Source: an uncultured Bacteroides sp. (GTDB taxonomy: Bacteria > Bacteroidota > Bacteroidia > Cytophagales > Cyclobacteriaceae). From it: 64,000 nucleotides of DNA. Shown here piece by piece: positions 63,794-64,000 of this stretch. Below the pieces are notes generated by a model. The model saw nothing but the letters and a program-made list of their open reading frames with translations, was not told the origin of the DNA and did no database searches. The DNA is taken from contig CABHOV010000030.1 of the NCBI GenBank assembly GCA_902168185.1, positions 1 to 64,000 of the forward strand, given 5' to 3'. The translations under genes were made by a program, and so were the position numbers. How positions within the stretch are numbered: position 1 is the first letter of the stretch; each line of letters begins with the position of its first letter.

Positions 63794-64000
63794 GATGGGG
63801 GTTTTACAGGATTTTGAATTACTTATCACGCTTACGATAAAAGTTACGAAATGTTGAGACATGAACCTTAATGGAGACAACTTATTCTAAAGAGAATTAA
63901 AGCAGCAGGTTACAGAATTCATTTATACTGTCGAAATTCATATCTCCGGGCATAATAATTTAACGTATTTGCTTCCAGGATTTCTCCATCAACATAAAAA

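Noticed and set aside
63881-64000. Possible gene end at the right edge
   Set aside because: A short minus-strand frame (MPGDMNFDS and on) is closed by a stop after 18 codons; not enough sequence to support a gene.

Overview
The window looks like a chromosomal segment of a member of the Bacteroidota, most likely the Cytophagales. Evidence seen directly: a C-terminal type IX secretion (T9SS) sorting domain on a secreted hydrolase, a SusC/SusD pair behind a FecI-type sigma factor and FecR-type anti-sigma factor, families typical of the phylum (DUF6090, DUF2911, DUF3078, DUF2851, DUF4843, PKD-like lipoprotein), and promoter candidates of the form TTG-N19/21-TAnnTTTG. The genus is not assigned. 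Short TATA-containing words are conspicuously common throughout, also inside genes.

Region 1-3900 is an accessory segment. It opens with the 3' part of a Cap15-like (2TM-beta) membrane effector. A minimal CRISPR polymerase (mCpol) gene overlaps it by 4 bases. This two-gene pair has the composition of the recently described Panoptes anti-phage system (OptE effector and OptS cyclase). Next come a convergent MNT-fold nucleotidyltransferase with a tiny upstream partner frame, two copies of a diverged unit that ends in an intrinsic terminator and carries a tRNA/tmRNA-like 3' end, and a frameshifted secreted-protein gene between the two copies.

Region 3900-20770 is dominated by export and nutrient uptake on the minus strand: a DUF6090 protein, a large T9SS esterase with four PKD repeats and a malectin-like domain, a BSP-family metallopeptidase, a decayed GH29 fucosidase fragment, a TlpA-like thioredoxin, a trypsin-like protease, and a compact SusC/SusD/DUF4843/PKD-lipoprotein operon closed by a strong terminator. 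FecR and an ECF sigma factor lie just upstream of susC and probably control it.

Region 21000-39500 holds a PadR regulator with an FtsX-type permease, a CHASE-PAS histidine kinase with a receiver protein, an EmrAB/TolC-like efflux operon with a divergent MarR regulator and tandem palindromic operators, a serine hydrolase lipoprotein, small enzymes (VOC, DUF1801, AlkD-like), a second histidine kinase, a DUF2911 protein and a HerA-like ATPase.

Region 39600-54400 is mostly core: DUF3078, a receiver protein, a LysM transglycosylase, an O-methyltransferase, an M16 peptidase, a uridine phosphorylase-like enzyme, a NeuD-like acyltransferase, pyrF, lolA and ftsK. Within it lie a pseudogenised DUF2851 gene with two separate lesions and a minisatellite-like repeat with a 19-bp inverted repeat. 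Region 54400-64000 carries a giant beta-propeller/Y_Y_Y/GAF histidine kinase with its NarL-type regulator, a possible structured RNA locus, an NTF2-like protein, a secreted S9 prolyl oligopeptidase and a TPR protein. No rRNA gene, recognisable intact tRNA gene, insertion sequence or CRISPR array was seen.
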